Both the position numbers and the translations under genes were made by a program. DNA of 64,000 nt, taken from NCBI RefSeq assembly GCF_036850765.1, contig NC_089498.1, positions 51,821,795 to 51,885,794 on the forward strand. The letters run 5' to 3'. The first letter of the stretch is position 1; every line of letters begins with the position of its first letter. Origin of the DNA: Saccopteryx bilineata. Taxonomy: Eukaryota > Chordata > Mammalia > Chiroptera > Emballonuridae. The notes beneath the pieces are model-generated. The model was not told the origin of the DNA, searched no databases, and was given only the letters and a program-made list of their open reading frames with translations. Positions 11,586-23,505 of this stretch are shown piece after piece.

Positions 11586-13552
11586 GTTATTGCTCAAAAT
11601 CAATTTTGTCATTGGACAAAATAAAATTTCTTTAGCACACTTGAGTTTAGAATTTTGATTTTTGGAAAGTTTTTTTTTTTATAAATATCCTTCTAATCAG
11701 TAAATATCCATTAGGCAGTGACTGCTCCTTAGCATTTGGTTAGAGCTAAAGAAAAAAGAGAAGAGTAAGTTGCCACCAGCCCTGCAGAAGCTGTTTAGAG
11801 TAGTTGAGGGAATAAGTTTGTACCAGGTAACTACGTGCTGCAATAATGTCCAAACTGGAATACAGGCTGCTATGTTTGGTTACAACGTTTCCTCCAGTAA
11901 AAACTCATCTGAGATCATCTTCATTCTCATTTGAATATTTATGTATATGCAGAGTTGCACCAATAGCTTGATTTCAATTAGAAAAAGATTCAGAAAATTT
12001 CACTTATGAATAACATTTCTGGTTTTGTAATTAGGGAACCCAGCAATTTAATCTTCCCAGACAATTTTATTAGATTGCATTGCATTAGGTCAGGTATATG
12101 CTTTTACTTCCCACCTAATAGCCCACTTTAAGATCATAAGCTAATTAAAAAACAGCAACCCAACTACCTCTATTCCTTCTATTAGGGGAAAAATGCATTC
12201 CAATATAGCTTCTGATTTGCCTTGCAAATTTTAATTAGTATAGTATGAGTTGCTGGACAGTTCTACCAGGAGGCTAGTCTGCAAAGAAATATATTTCTGT
12301 AGTTACATGTTCTTGGGAAAAGACTCAGATTGAAAAAAAAAAATGAATAGAGACTTTTTCTCATTTGATTAAATGTTAGAGGTGAAATAAAATAAGGTTT
12401 GAGCAAACAAAAGAGACTGCCCTTTTCTCTATTAAGAATTGCTGGAAGGAGTGAATGATAAGGTGAAACTGAAGTAAAGCCTTCTGACCATTGCTTTTTA
12501 ATGGTTTGATGAGTCACTGTAGTTAATGAGTCCCATAGTCTACTCCTGCCATAGGGGGGACCTACATGTTCTGTTCTTATTTCTGAGTATATAATTTTAG
12601 TTCCTACCCTAAAAGGTAGACTCTTCCAGAGCAGAACTGTGTGCTTTACTACTGCTTGTATTGACTTCCGTAGTTCAGACCTACTAACTGTATCATACTT
12701 TCATGATTAATACATGCCTATTGACAAGTTGGTGAGAGGTCCATCCTTCCAGAATTCAGAATTATCGATTAGGATTTTATGAGAGAGGATTCCATGGCCA
12801 TTGTCTGTTCTAGGATTAATCAAGAACACCAGACACCATACATTCATAGTAGATCTCGGCTACCCCCTTTCTTCCCACTCTGAGTTTTAGTCTCCAATCA
12901 GTCAGTATGCATCAGTTTTGGGGACATGATGCCATTGTTACTAAAAGAGAAACTTCTATTTTTTTAAATTAACCTTGACTAACATCCACCTCAAATATCC
13001 TGACCTGTTGGTATATTTTGCCTCACGAAGGAAACATTCATGTTTCATATGATCCTTACAAGTATTGCATAGTAAATTACAAATAGAGTCACTAGCTTTG
13101 GACACTGCTACTTGAAAGGGGGGGGGTTCTTTTTGTTCTATAGTGTGGTGGCTTTACTCCTCATTTAAGCTTTTTAATGGTAAGTCATTACTATTTATCA
13201 CTAATATTGATACCAATATTATGCAAATTTAAGGAATTATACTTTTGCTTTGCCAGAAAATAATTGTTTTACCTTAATAAAGTCTAAGAATATTCAAGCA
13301 GAAGAATGTAGCAATTCCACTTAAAAATGTACACAATTTCCAGGGAGCATATAAGTCATTTGGAGACTGCTTCTTATATAGTTTATCCTATTTTGGTTTG
13401 TAGTACCATTAAAGTGGCCTATATACTATAAAACATTGAAGTTTTTCGGTAATGAATTCTTCATATATAGGGTAGATTGTCTTTAAAAAATGCTGATTTC
13501 CTTTAAGAAAATAGGTAATTCCCTATAGTGAGGCCAAAACTGGACCAAATTT
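11586..13552. other. Unassigned sequence left of the L1
   Basis: About 2 kb of AT-rich unique-looking DNA with a T run near 11671-11681 and a G run near 13120. No supported gene or repeat. Confidence 0.4.
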
Positions 13553-13567
13553 CAAACTTCAGTTGTT

Positions 13568-13842
13568 TTGTTTTTTTTTTTAATAAATTTTTATTAATGG
13601 TAATGGGATGACATTAATAAATCAGGGTACATATATTCAAAGAAAACATGTCTAGGTTATTTTGTCATCAAATTATGTTGCAAACCCCTCGCCCAAAGTC
13701 AGATTGTCCTCCGTCACCCTCCATCTAGTTCTCTGTGCCCCTCCCCCTCCCCCTAACTCTCTCCCTCCCTCCCTCCCATGTCCTCCCTCCCCCCCACCCT
13801 TGGTAACCACCACACTCTTGTCCATGTCTCTTAGTCTCATTT
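13568..13842 (-). other. L1 3' UTR with G-rich polypurine tract and A tail
   Basis: In the sense direction it begins after the ORF2 stop, passes through a long G/A tract (plus-strand C-rich, about 13735-13800, with runs of three or more G on the L1 strand), then a conserved block (plus-strand 'ccaaagtcagattgtcctccgtcaccctcc') and an A tail. G-rich 3' UTR tracts able to form quadruplexes are known in mammalian L1. The same block recurs in the L1 tails near 24.9, 47.8 and 59.7 kb. Confidence 0.85.
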
Positions 13843-16800
13843 TTATGTTCCACCAATGTATGGAATCATGTAGTTCTTGTTTTTTTCTGATTTGCTTATT
13901 TCACTCCTTATAATGTTATCAAGATCCCACCATTTTGCTGTAAATGATCTGATGTCATCATTTCTTATGGCTGAGTAGTATTCCATAGTGTATATGTGCC
14001 ACATCTTCTTTATCCAGTCTTCTATTGAAGGGCTTTTTGGTTGTTTCCATGTCTTGGCCACTGTGAACAGTGCTGCAATGAACATGGGGCTACATGTGTC
14101 TTCACGTATCAATGTTTCTGAGGTTTTGGAGTATATACCCAGTAGAGGGATTGCTGGGTCATAAGGTAGTTCTATTTGCAGTTTTTTGAGGAACCACCAT
14201 ACTTTCCTCCATAATGGTTGTACTACTTTACAGTCCCACCAACAGTGAATGAGGGTTCCTTTTTCTCCACAGCCTCTCCAACATTTGCTATTACCCGTCT
14301 TGTTGATAATAGCTAATCTAACAGGAGTGAGGTGGTATCTCATTGTAGTTTTGATTTGCATTTCTCTAATAACTAATGAAGCTGAGCATCTTTTCATATA
14401 TCTGTTGGCCATTTGTATCTCTTCCTGGGAGAAGTGTCTGTTCATGTCCTCTTCCCATTTTTTTATTGGATTGTTTGTTGTTGAGTTTTATGAGTTCTTT
14501 GTAAATTTTGGATATTAGGCCCTTATCTGAGCTGTCGTTTGAAAATATCAGTTCCCATATAGTTGGCTGTCTGTTTATTTTGATATCAGTTTCTCGTGCT
14601 GAGCAAAAACTTTTAATTCTGATGTAGTCCCATTCATTTATCTTTGCCTTCACTTCTCTTGCCATTGGAGTCAAGTTCATAAAATGTTCTTTAAAACCCA
14701 GGTCCATGATTTTAGTACCTATGTCTTCTTCTATGTACTTTATTGTTTCAGGTCTTATATTTAGGTCTTTGATCCATTTTGAATTAATTTTAGTACACGG
14801 GGATAGGCTGTAGTCGAGTTTCATTCTTTTGCATGTGGTTTTCCAGTTTTCCCAACACCATTTGTTGAAGAGGCTTTCTTTTCTCCATTGTGTGTTGTTG
14901 GCCCCTTTATCAAAGATTATTTGACCATATATATGTGGTTTTATTTCTGGGCTTTCTATTCTGTTCCATTGGTCTGAGTGTCTATTTTTCTGCCAATACC
15001 ATGCTGTTTTGATTATCGTGGCCCTATAATATAGTTTAAAGTCAGGTATTGTAATGCCCCCAGCTTCATTCTTTTTCCTTAGGATTGTTTTGGCTATTCG
15101 GGGTTTTTTATAGTTCCATATAAATCTGATGATTTTTTGTTCCATTTCTTTAAAATATCTCATAGAAATTTTGATGGGAATTGCATTAAATTTGTATATT
15201 GCTTTGGGTAATATGGCCATTTTGATTATATTTATTCTTCCTATCCAGGAACAAGGAATATTTTTCCATCTCATTGTATCTTTTTCGATTTCCCTTAACA
15301 ATGCTTTGTAATTTTCATTATATAGGTCCTTTACGTTCTTTGTTATGTTTATTCCTAGGTATTTTTTTTTTTTGTTGTTGCAATCGTGAAGGGGATTATT
15401 TTTTTGATTTCGTTTTCTAATATTTCATTGTTGGCATATAGAAAGGCTATGGACTTTTGTATGTTAATTTTGTATCCTGCGACCTTACTGTATTGGTTTA
15501 TTGTTTCTAATAATCTTTTTGTGGAATCCTTCGGGTTTTCGATGTATAGGATCATATCATCAGCAAAAAGTGATAGCTTTACTTCTTCTTTTCCGATATG
15601 GATTCCTTTTATTTCTTTGTCTTGTCTGATTGCTCTGGCCAGAACTTCTAGCACCACATTGAATAAGAGTGGAGAGAGTGGACAACCCTGTCTTGTTCCT
15701 GATTTAAGGTAGAAAGTCCTCAGTTTTATGCCGTTTAATAGGATGTTGGCTGATGGTTTATCATATATGGCCTTTATCATGTTGAGATATTTTCCTTCTA
15801 TACCCATTTTGTTGAGAGTCTTAAACATAAAATTGTGTTGTATTTTATCAAAAGCCTTTTCTGCATCTATTGATAAGATCATGTGGTTTTTGTTCTTTGT
15901 TTTGTTGATATGGTGTATTACATTAACCGTTTTGCGTATGTTGAACCATCCTTGAGATTCTGGGATGAATCCCACTTGATCATGATGTATTATTTTTTTA
16001 ATATGTTGTTGTATTCGGTTTGCCAGTATTTTGTTTAGTATTTTAGCATCTGTATTCATTAGAGATATTGGTCTGTAGTTTTCTTTCTTTGTGCCATCCT
16101 TGCCAGGTTTTGGTATGAGGGTTATGTTGGCCTCATAAAATGTGTTTGGAAGTATTGCTTCTTCTTCAATTTTTTGGAAGACTTTGAGTAGAATAGGAAC
16201 CAAGTCTTCTTTGAATGTTTGATAGAATTCACTAGTATAACCGTCTGGGCCTGGACTTTTATTTTTGGGGAGATTTTTAATAGTTTTTTCTATTTCCTCC
16301 CTGCTGACTGGTCTGTTTAGGCTTTCTGCTTCTTCATGACTCAGTCTAGGAAGGTTGTATTGTTCTAGGAATTTATCCATTTCTTCTAGATTGTTGTATT
16401 TGGTGGCATATAATTTTTCATAGTATTCTACAATAATTCTTTGTATTTCTATGATGTCTGTGGTGATCTCTCCTCTTTCATTTTGGATTTTATTTATTTG
16501 AGTCCTGTGTCTTTTTTCCTTGGTGAGTCTTGCCAAGGGTTTGTCAATTTTGTTGATCTTTTCAAAGAACCAGCTCCTTGTTTTATTGATTTTTTCTATA
16601 GTTTTTCTGTTCTCTATTTCATTTATTTCTGCTCTGATTTTTATTATCTCCTTTCTTCGGCTGGTTTTGGGTTGTCTTTGTTCTTCTTTTTCTAGTTCCT
16701 TAAGGTGTGAAGTTAAGTGGTTTACTTCGGCTTTCTCTTGTTTGTTCATATAGGCCTGAAGTGATATGAACTTTCCTCTTATTACTGCTTTTGCTGCATC

Positions 16801-17664
16801 CCAGAGATTCTGATATGTCGTATTTTCATTTTCATTTGTCTGTATATATCTTTTGATTTCTGCACTTATTTCTTCTTTGACCCATTCATTTTTTAGAAGT
16901 ATGTTGTTTAGTTTCCACATTTTTGTGGGTTTTCCCCCCTCTTTTTTGCAGTTGAATTCTAGTTTCAAGGCTTTATGATCAGAAAATATGCTTGGTACAA
17001 TTTCAATTTTTCTAAATTTGCTGATATTGTCTTTGTGGCCCAACATATGGTCAATTCTTGAGAATGTTCCATGTACACTAGAGAAAAATGTATACTCTGT
17101 CGCTTTGGGATGAAGTGTCCTGTAGATGTCTATCATATCCAGGTGTTCTAGTATTTCGTTTAAGGCCACTATATCTTTATTGATTCTCTGTTTGGATGAC
17201 CGATCTAGAGCCGTCAGCGGTGTATTGAGGTCTCCAAGTATGATTGTATTTTTGTTAGTTTTTGTTTTAAGGTCAATAAGTAGCTGTCTTATATATTTTG
17301 GTGCTCCTTGGTTTGGTGCATATATATTAAGGATTGTTATGTCTTCTTGATTCAACTTCCCCTTAATCATTATGAAATGACCATTTTTGTCTCTGAGTAC
17401 TTTTTCTGTCTTGTAGTCAGCATTATTAGATATGAGTATTGCTACACCTGCTTTTTTTTGGGTGTTGTTTGCTTGGAGTATTGTTTTCCAGCCTTTCACT
17501 TTGAATTTGTTTTTATCCTTGTTGCTTAGATGTGTTTCTTGTAGGCAGCATATAGTTGGATTTTCTTTTTTAATCCATTCTGCTACTCTGTGTCTTTTTA
17601 TTGGTAAGTTTAATCCATTTACATTTAGTGTAATTATTGATACTTGTGGGTTCCCTACTGCCAT
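13843..17664 (-). pseudogene. L1 ORF2: endonuclease/reverse transcriptase, two frameshifts
   Basis: ORF2p nicks target DNA and reverse transcribes L1 RNA at the nick. The start at 17664 gives an APE-type endonuclease with the expected catalytic residues: N14, E43 (in LQETHL), a GDLN motif near 145, and an SDH motif near 230. The reverse transcriptase shows [16 protein letters not shown] and the FADD active site at 700-703, the usual position. The frame is lost in a 12-A run (plus strand 15362-15373), continues in another frame to about 14460, and returns to the first frame at a 7-A run (14458-14464). The last part keeps the C-terminal cysteine-rich motif (C-x3-C-x8-H-x4-C in CWRGCG...HCWWDC) and stops at 13843. 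Span 3822 bp, near the usual 1275 codons. No other stop breaks it. Confidence 0.95.
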
Positions 17665-17989
17665 TTTATAAATTGCTTTCTGTTAGTTTTGTATCTAGTT
17701 TGATTCTTCTCTTTTGTTTTTCTATCATTTGTTTTTGTTTGTTTGTGTTCCATACTTCTTTCCTCTGTTGCTACCTTTTTTAAGTCAAGTGTTTTTGTGG
17801 TGGTTTTTTTAAGGGTGGTTACCATTAAGTAATGAAAAGGGTACCTACCATATTCATTGTAGTACCCTATCTTATAAGTATTTCTGCACTTCATCATCCT
17901 TTGCTACTGTTAATCTCCATCCTCTCCCCCCTTTTTTTCCTTTGTTGTCACAGTTTAAGTTTGGTTTTATTGTGTTCTTGGTGGAGCTG
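17665..17989 (-). other. L1 inter-ORF spacer with an 80-codon open frame
   Basis: The spacer is 325 bp, against about 60 bp in human L1 (known). It holds an open frame from an ATG at 17897 to a TAG at 17657-17655. That TAG lies just past the ORF2 start, so the small frame overlaps ORF2 by 10 bp. The predicted peptide is basic and rich in Lys and Thr, with no domain I recognise. It may be chance, or a re-initiation platform for ORF2. Confidence 0.5.
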
Positions 17990-18985
17990 TTACTTGTGGT
18001 GTTGTTTTCTTTTGTTCTTTGAATCTGGTTGGAAAACCCCCCTTAGTATTTCCTGGAGTGGGGGCTTTCTGTTGATAAATTCTCTCATCTTTTCTGTATT
18101 TGTGAATGTTTTTATATCTCCTTCATACTTGAAGGATAGCTTTGATGGGTATAGTATTCTTGGCTGAAAGTTCCTCTCTTTCAGGGCTTTAAATATTGGG
18201 GTCCACTCTCTTCTAGCTTGTAGAGTTTCTGCTGAGAAATCTGATGATAATCTAATAGGCCTTCCTTTATATGTTGTACTCTTCTTTTCCCTGGCTGCCT
18301 TGAGAATTTTTTCTTTGTCATTGGTTTGTGTCATCTTTATTATGATGTGCCTTGGAGTGGGTTTGTTGGGGTTAAGAAAACTTGGTGTTCTGTTTGCTTC
18401 TTGAATTTGAGGCTTTAGTTCCTTCCACAGGCTTGGGAAGTTCTCGTCTATTATTTGTTTGAGTATATTCTCCATTCCATTTTCTTTCTCTTCTCCCTCT
18501 GATATACCTATTATTCTTATGTTATTCTTTCTGATGGAGTCAGACAATTCCTGTAGGGCTTTCTCGTTTTTTATTATTTTTGAGTCTCTTTCTTCTTCTC
18601 TCTGTTGTGCCTCAAGTTGTTTGTCTTCTATTTCACTAATCCTATCTTCAATCTGGGCTGTTCTGTTAGCTAAGCTTGTTACCTCGTTTTTCAGCTCGTG
18701 AATTGAGTTTTTCATTTCTGTTTGATTTGTTTTTATAGTTTCAATTTCCTTGGTAATATATTCTTTGTGTTCATTGAGTTGTTTTCTGATCTCCCTATAT
18801 TGCCTTTCTGTGTTTTCTTGTATATCTCTGAGTATTTTTAAGATTTCTAGTTTAAATTCTCTGTCATTTAGCTCCAAGGCTTCCAATATGTTAAGTCTTT
18901 TCTCCATAGATTTTTCCACATCTATTTGTGTTACCTCTCTTTCTTTTTTATCCATAATATTCGATTTCCTCTTTCTTATCGGCAT
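17990..18985 (-). CDS. L1 ORF1: nucleic-acid-binding chaperone, intact
   Basis: 331 codons, uninterrupted; human ORF1p is 338 (known). ORF1p trimerises, coats L1 RNA in cis in cytoplasmic particles and acts as a nucleic acid chaperone for target-primed reverse transcription. Visible layout: a basic N-terminus (MPIRKRK), a long heptad-rich coiled coil at roughly residues 40-152, an RRM-like domain at about 153-250 with RNP-like strands near 154-160 (NNIRIIG) and 211-218 (PRHIIIKM), an AREKK basic patch at 231-235, and a C-terminal domain at about 252-320 containing ARREW and ILYPSKLSF. The Met at 18985 is chosen because it gives the family's usual length. The intact frame in an otherwise frameshifted element supports a young insertion. 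Confidence 0.95.
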   Translation of the reverse strand: MPIRKRKSNIMDKKEREVTQIDVEKSMEKRLNILEALELNDREFKLEILKILRDIQENTERQYREIRKQLNEHKEYITKEIETIKTNQTEMKNSIHELKNEVTSLANRTAQIEDRISEIEDKQLEAQQREEERDSKIIKNEKALQELSDSIRKNNIRIIGISEGEEKENGMENILKQIIDENFPSLWKELKPQIQEANRTPSFLNPNKPTPRHIIIKMTQTNDKEKILKAAREKKSTTYKGRPIRLSSDFSAETLQARREWTPIFKALKERNFQPRILYPSKLSFKYEGDIKTFTNTEKMREFINRKPPLQEILRGVFQPDSKNKRKQHHK

Positions 18986-21384
18986 CTGAGGGTAGTCTTA
19001 TTGATAGCACTAATTAGAATTAATAAAGAGTAAAAAGAAAAAAAAAAAAAAGGGTAAAACACCCCACAAAAAAAAAACAGTAATAATTTATTATTTCCCC
19101 CTTTTTTTTCTCTCTTCTCTTTCCCTCCTCTACCCTCCTCAGGGAAATATCGTGCCTATGATGGAGGGCCTGATTTGGGGTGAAGAGTTCAAGGGGCAAA
19201 AAAAGGGAGTAGGGACCTACTAAATGCAAAAAAAAAAAAAAAAAAAAAAAAGGAAGAAAATCTTAGACAAGCATAAGATGATTTGCTTGTAAGTGATGAT
19301 CAACTATGAGATATAATGAAAGGGATAAGAGGGAATCAGAAAAAAGGACCAAAAAAGAATAATAAAGAAGAAAAATAAAAATAATAAGTAAAAATCTGTT
19401 GTATTAAGTGGAGCGAAGACTAAATACAATGGAGACCTTGGGTTGGGAGGACCCAAAATGCCACAAAAATAAACAAACAAGAGAAAAAAAAATAAAAACA
19501 AAAGCAAAAAAGAGAAATAAAGCCAAAAAAAAGCCTTGAGTCCCAAATTAACTAATTTGTTCGTGATTGAGGATTATATGGGAGGAAAGTAAAATGAGAA
19601 AAGATAAAATGAATAGAAAGGAAAAAATAAGAAAAAGAGAAAAACGAAGGAAGAAATAAAATAGGAGGAGAAAAAAACAAAATAAAGCAAGACAAAAAAA
19701 AAAACAAAAGAAGAGAGAGTGAGAGTTAAGTGTTTTGGAGTATAACCTTAAAGGAGGGTGAGGATGAAGAAGAAAAATAAAATGCAACACTCATGGGTAG
19801 TGTAGTTCAAGAAAGGGGAAGCATAAGATGGGAAGAGAATAGAAGGACCGAGGTGGAGGAAATAAAGGCAAAAAGATAGAAGAAACAAACAACAACAACA
19901 ACAAAAAAAAAATTAGTGGATCAAGTTGTAAAGTCTGTGGGTTTTTCTTGATTTTGAGAGGTTAACTTCTTCCTTTTTCTTTTCTCTCCGTCTTCCTAGT
20001 CGGTGACTCTGTACCCCAGGCTCTGCCCCTGTGTCACTCTTAGGTAGGGATTTTCAGTTGATGGGATTCTATGGCAATGTCATATAATTGGCTTTAGTCT
20101 TGCTGGAAGTAAAGGCTTGTTGGCGTTTGCAGGGTCCAACGATGAGAGAGTTTGCTTTCCTGGATTCTCTCTCCTAGTCCCCCCTTTCTGAATTAGCAGC
20201 CTGGTGATCCAGCTATAAGGCTGCAACTGCTTCTGCCTGGGGAGTAAGAGGCTCAAAGAGCTGGGAAATCCCCACTCTATCCCCACTCAGTGCAAGGCTT
20301 TGGGAAAGGCTCTGACAGTCAGGGCCTCCAGTGTAATCAGGCGGGGGTGGGAGTCAATTGTTGTCAAGGTGACTGTTCAGCGCCTATCATTTAGTTGGAC
20401 CTCTCAACCCAGGCTTTCCACACTTTGTAGCCTGTTTTTGCAGGGAAGAAGAGGCACTAGTCTCTGCTTACGACTAGTGTAGTATAGACCTTATTATCTG
20501 CCAAGTCCTTCTTGTTAGCGTTTATTCCTGAATATGGAGGCTCTATCAATCAGAAGTTGCCCCCGCCCCTTTAGCGAGAGGCACTAAAAAATATCACGCC
20601 TCTTGTCTTGGATCGCTGAACTGAGAGAGATCTTATCAATTAGAACCGAGGGTGCGCAGATTTTATGGGTTAAGCTAATTTCAGTGATTGGGTCGCAGCT
20701 GTGTTTCTGAAGGTGTTTTAGGCTGCCTGCGCGCGCCCCTCCCCCAACGCTTGATTGTTAGCTTGAATGGCTGGGTGAGGTGCCCCGCCCATGGAGAGAA
20801 TCTCCCAAGCCTCTCCCGCTCGCCCCGCAGCTGGCGGCTGGACCCTACCAAGCGCAGGATAATGGAGCCCCCTGGGTGTGCGGGCCAGTAGGGCGCCCTG
20901 GGCACGTGGAATGCCCAAGGCACACGCGCGAATGTGGCGCTCCGGGCACCGGTGGCCGGCGACCCCCACTCGCAGTGTGCAGGCCGCTGGGAACGTCAGT
21001 GGTGCTCAACCCGACCGGGCGCGCGCGCGCGCGGCTGCCGCTCGCGGTGGCGGTTCGCGGGCGTTCGCGGGGGTTCGCGGCAGCTCGCCGGGGCTTGTGG
21101 CAGCTCGCGGTCGGCCGCTGGCGGCGGCTTGCGGTTCCCAAGTATATTGGCTGACTCACCACAGGCGCACTCCCTGGCGGCTTGAATGAGCGTCGCTGTG
21201 GTAGCTTCCTCCACACCCTCGTCTCTCAGATTCAAGTGATAACAGTCCTTTTGCTTTCAGTTTGTGTGGAACTCCGGAATGCTCCGAGGATAAATTTTTC
21301 TGTTTCTAGTTGATAAATTTGTTGTGATTTAGGGGAGAGCTGTCGGACGCACTTCTCACGGCGCCATTTCCATGACGTCACTCC
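18986..21384 (-). promoter_or_regulatory. L1 5' UTR / internal promoter
   Basis: About 2.4 kb, long compared with the roughly 0.9-kb human L1 5' UTR. The element's first bases read GGAG, then a palindromic CRE, TGACGTCA (21373-21380), then AAATGGCGCC (21360-21369), close to the YY1 consensus that positions the start site in human L1. A GC-rich, CpG-dense block spans about 20,560-21,380, including a (GC)n run near 21,017-21,032. Nearer ORF1 (19,020-19,920) the plus strand is purine/A-rich with runs of more than ten A, so the transcript there is U/pyrimidine-rich. Promoter function is inferred from position and motifs. Confidence 0.85.
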
Positions 21385-21399
21385 CAAACTTCAGTTGTT

Positions 21400-23224
21400 A
21401 ATGAATAATTGGTTATTAAATATTTCCTTTTTTGTGTCTTAGGTGAGATTAGCTGCAGTCATGTTTGCATATAAGTGGTCAAGTAGAAAAATTGGAATTA
21501 ACAGTGACTGTACATGACTAAGCTAATAAACTGACCCAGCTAGAGACTGACCCCTAGAAAGAGGACAAGTCTCCAAACTTAATGGACCAAAGAGGTGGGA
21601 GCAAACTTGTAGGGAGAGTTTGGTATGCTTAGTCACCGATTCTCTTTTCCCTTAGTCGTTAAATAAAAAATTGACGACAGTCAACACAATAGCCATCTGA
21701 TGTGAATGGATCAAAATAATAACCTATTTTTTTGTCAGATCAGAAACAATACATATTTTTTTGCTTGCTGCAGAATTTTAGTAATTAGTTTATGTTCCAT
21801 GAAATAAAAAAAAATTTGAAAATTGCTGATCTGTCTGGTTCGGAGCAGAACTGTGCTCACTTCAATAGCAGGAGACATAGGGGATAGGGTAAAATTTCAA
21901 GGAGGTGGAGTGGCCAAGCTTAGTATGGTTATTTGGAAACTGAATACCCTTACAGAAGTCAGGTTGATGCCCTGTTCCCTGCAGCGATACTGGAGTATTA
22001 GTCAAGAACCAAGGCAGAAGCTCTGCTCCGGGAATGTGGGCAAACAAGCAACTCAGTGGGCAGACAGGGACCCTGGACACTAGGTTTATCTCAACAAGGC
22101 TAAAGTCAGACTCTGCCAGCTGGTTTACCTCACCCACCTGCCCACCATGGCCAGAACTTGTTATGAAACTAGCTAGAACTGTGGGTATGCAAGGCGCTCA
22201 AATTGCTGGCTGAGTAGGTTTAGAACAGGGCTATGAAATTTCCATCTTTAACCAACATCTTAAATAATTTGATGCAGATGGTCAGGGAGCCATTTAAAAA
22301 ATATTGTTTAACATAATGACAGCATAAGAGTCTATCAATTTATTTACATTTGAGTTTAGACAAGGTAAATTAGAGTGGTATCTATCACGTTACTAGGAAA
22401 AAATGGTGCCCAAAAAAGAAACCATGGGAAATTTGACTCTGGAATGTGTTCTACAAGTGACTAAAAAGTCTGGAACAGTTGAATATACATAATAAATGGA
22501 GTATCAATATTACATCACAACAAGTGATATTGGACATGTCCCATGTGACTAGTGCATACATGGTTGAGTGCAGTATGCAAAATTCCAGTGAACGTGATGT
22601 ATTGGCACTGCATTTCCATCCATCTCTGCACATCCCTCTGTGAGATGTTACCTCAGATGAAGTGTTTCCTCATATTGCACAAAAAATAAAAAATAAACAA
22701 AAAACACCTGGCCTATAGTCTAATCCACACTGTCCATTATCTAATCCGGACTTGCAACATACTATTCAGCCATTCCATCACCAGCCTGGCTCAGACAGCT
22801 GATGCGTCATGCTCATGGAACTACTTGGATGCCTTCCTCTACCCTGTAAAGTGAAGTATTATTTGATAACTTCAGTGGTCAAGTATGGCATGTTTTAGAT
22901 TGTATGTTCACAGAATAGAGTGAACATAGAGCTGACATAACTACGGGACTGCCTTGGCTTCTGGCTTTAGACTCAGTTCAAAGGCATGGGCTGCGGAATT
23001 ATAAAACTTGGATTGGAAAAAATATAAAAGTTGGGTGATCTAATTTTTAAATGCCTTTCGGTTTTAAAATGATTTGGAGTTACAAAATGAGTCAATGCTC
23101 CTGGATATGTGAAAATGGAGTCGCACAGATCACATAGACGCCACCTGTCACTTAAATTAACTCTGGCAAGTTGTTTCTATAAAGGACCTGCCTCATCTCA
23201 CTTCTCTTTGATTTCTCTCAGTCA
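21400..23224. other. Unassigned sequence, possibly with old unrecognised repeats
   Basis: About 1.8 kb. Two segments (21,840-22,240 and 22,440-22,670) look repeat-like: the first is GC-richer than its flanks, and the second begins 'gtgactaaaaagtctggaac' like a transposon terminus. I cannot assign either to a family. Confidence 0.35.
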
Positions 23225-23505
23225 TCCTTTTTCCAGGTAAGCCTTCCCTGACCTCCCTAAACAGGTCAATTAACTTAATTTTCTACTCTAATGGAAACCC
23301 ATGCTGCTACCATTACTACTTGTATCATTTACCTTTATTAGTGATTATTTGACTGATTTCTGTCCCTTTGATATATTATAAAATGATTTAAGATAGGAAA
23401 CATGTACCTATTTGCCAATTATTTTATCTCTTGTCCCAAGTACAAAAATATTTGGCATGAGCTTGCTACTCAAAATATAATTGAGTAGAATGAATTACAA
23501 ATAAA
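23225..23505 (+). repeat. LINE-2 3' end relic
   Basis: Sense L2 motifs: 'tttttccaggtaagccttccctgacctccctaaacagg', 'tactacttgtatcatttacc', 'aaaatatttggcatgagcttg', 'ctcaaaatataattgagtagaatgaat'. Order and spacing match the L2 3' end. Non-coding remnant. Confidence 0.78.

Larger units (their letters stand above)
13553..21399 (-). mobile_element. Full-length young LINE-1 with perfect 15-bp target duplication
   Basis: A complete L1 of about 7.8 kb (13568-21384) on the minus strand, flanked by identical copies of caaacttcagttgtt at 13553-13567 and 21385-21399. In its own direction it has a 2.4-kb 5' UTR (21384-18986), ORF1 (18985-17990), a spacer (17989-17665), ORF2 (17664-13843) and a 3' UTR ending in an A run at 13571-13581. 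An intact ORF1, preserved CpG sites in the promoter and a perfect duplication all point to recent insertion. As read it could not make full-length ORF2p because of two frameshifts. Confidence 0.97.

Noticed and set aside
13662..17671. Plus-strand frames of 60-108 codons across the L1
   Set aside because: They are antisense to ORF2 of the minus-strand L1 and have no independent support.
20718..21235. Several 67-124-codon frames in the CpG block, including plus-strand frames resembling an antisense 'ORF0'
   Set aside because: GC-rich sequence has few stops in all frames; no initiation context or conservation can be shown here.
20560..21384. CpG island of a host gene
   Set aside because: It lies inside the L1 5' UTR, bounded by the L1 target duplication.
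22440..22670. Mariner-like element
   Set aside because: The start resembles a transposon terminus, but no inverted partner or TA pair was found.
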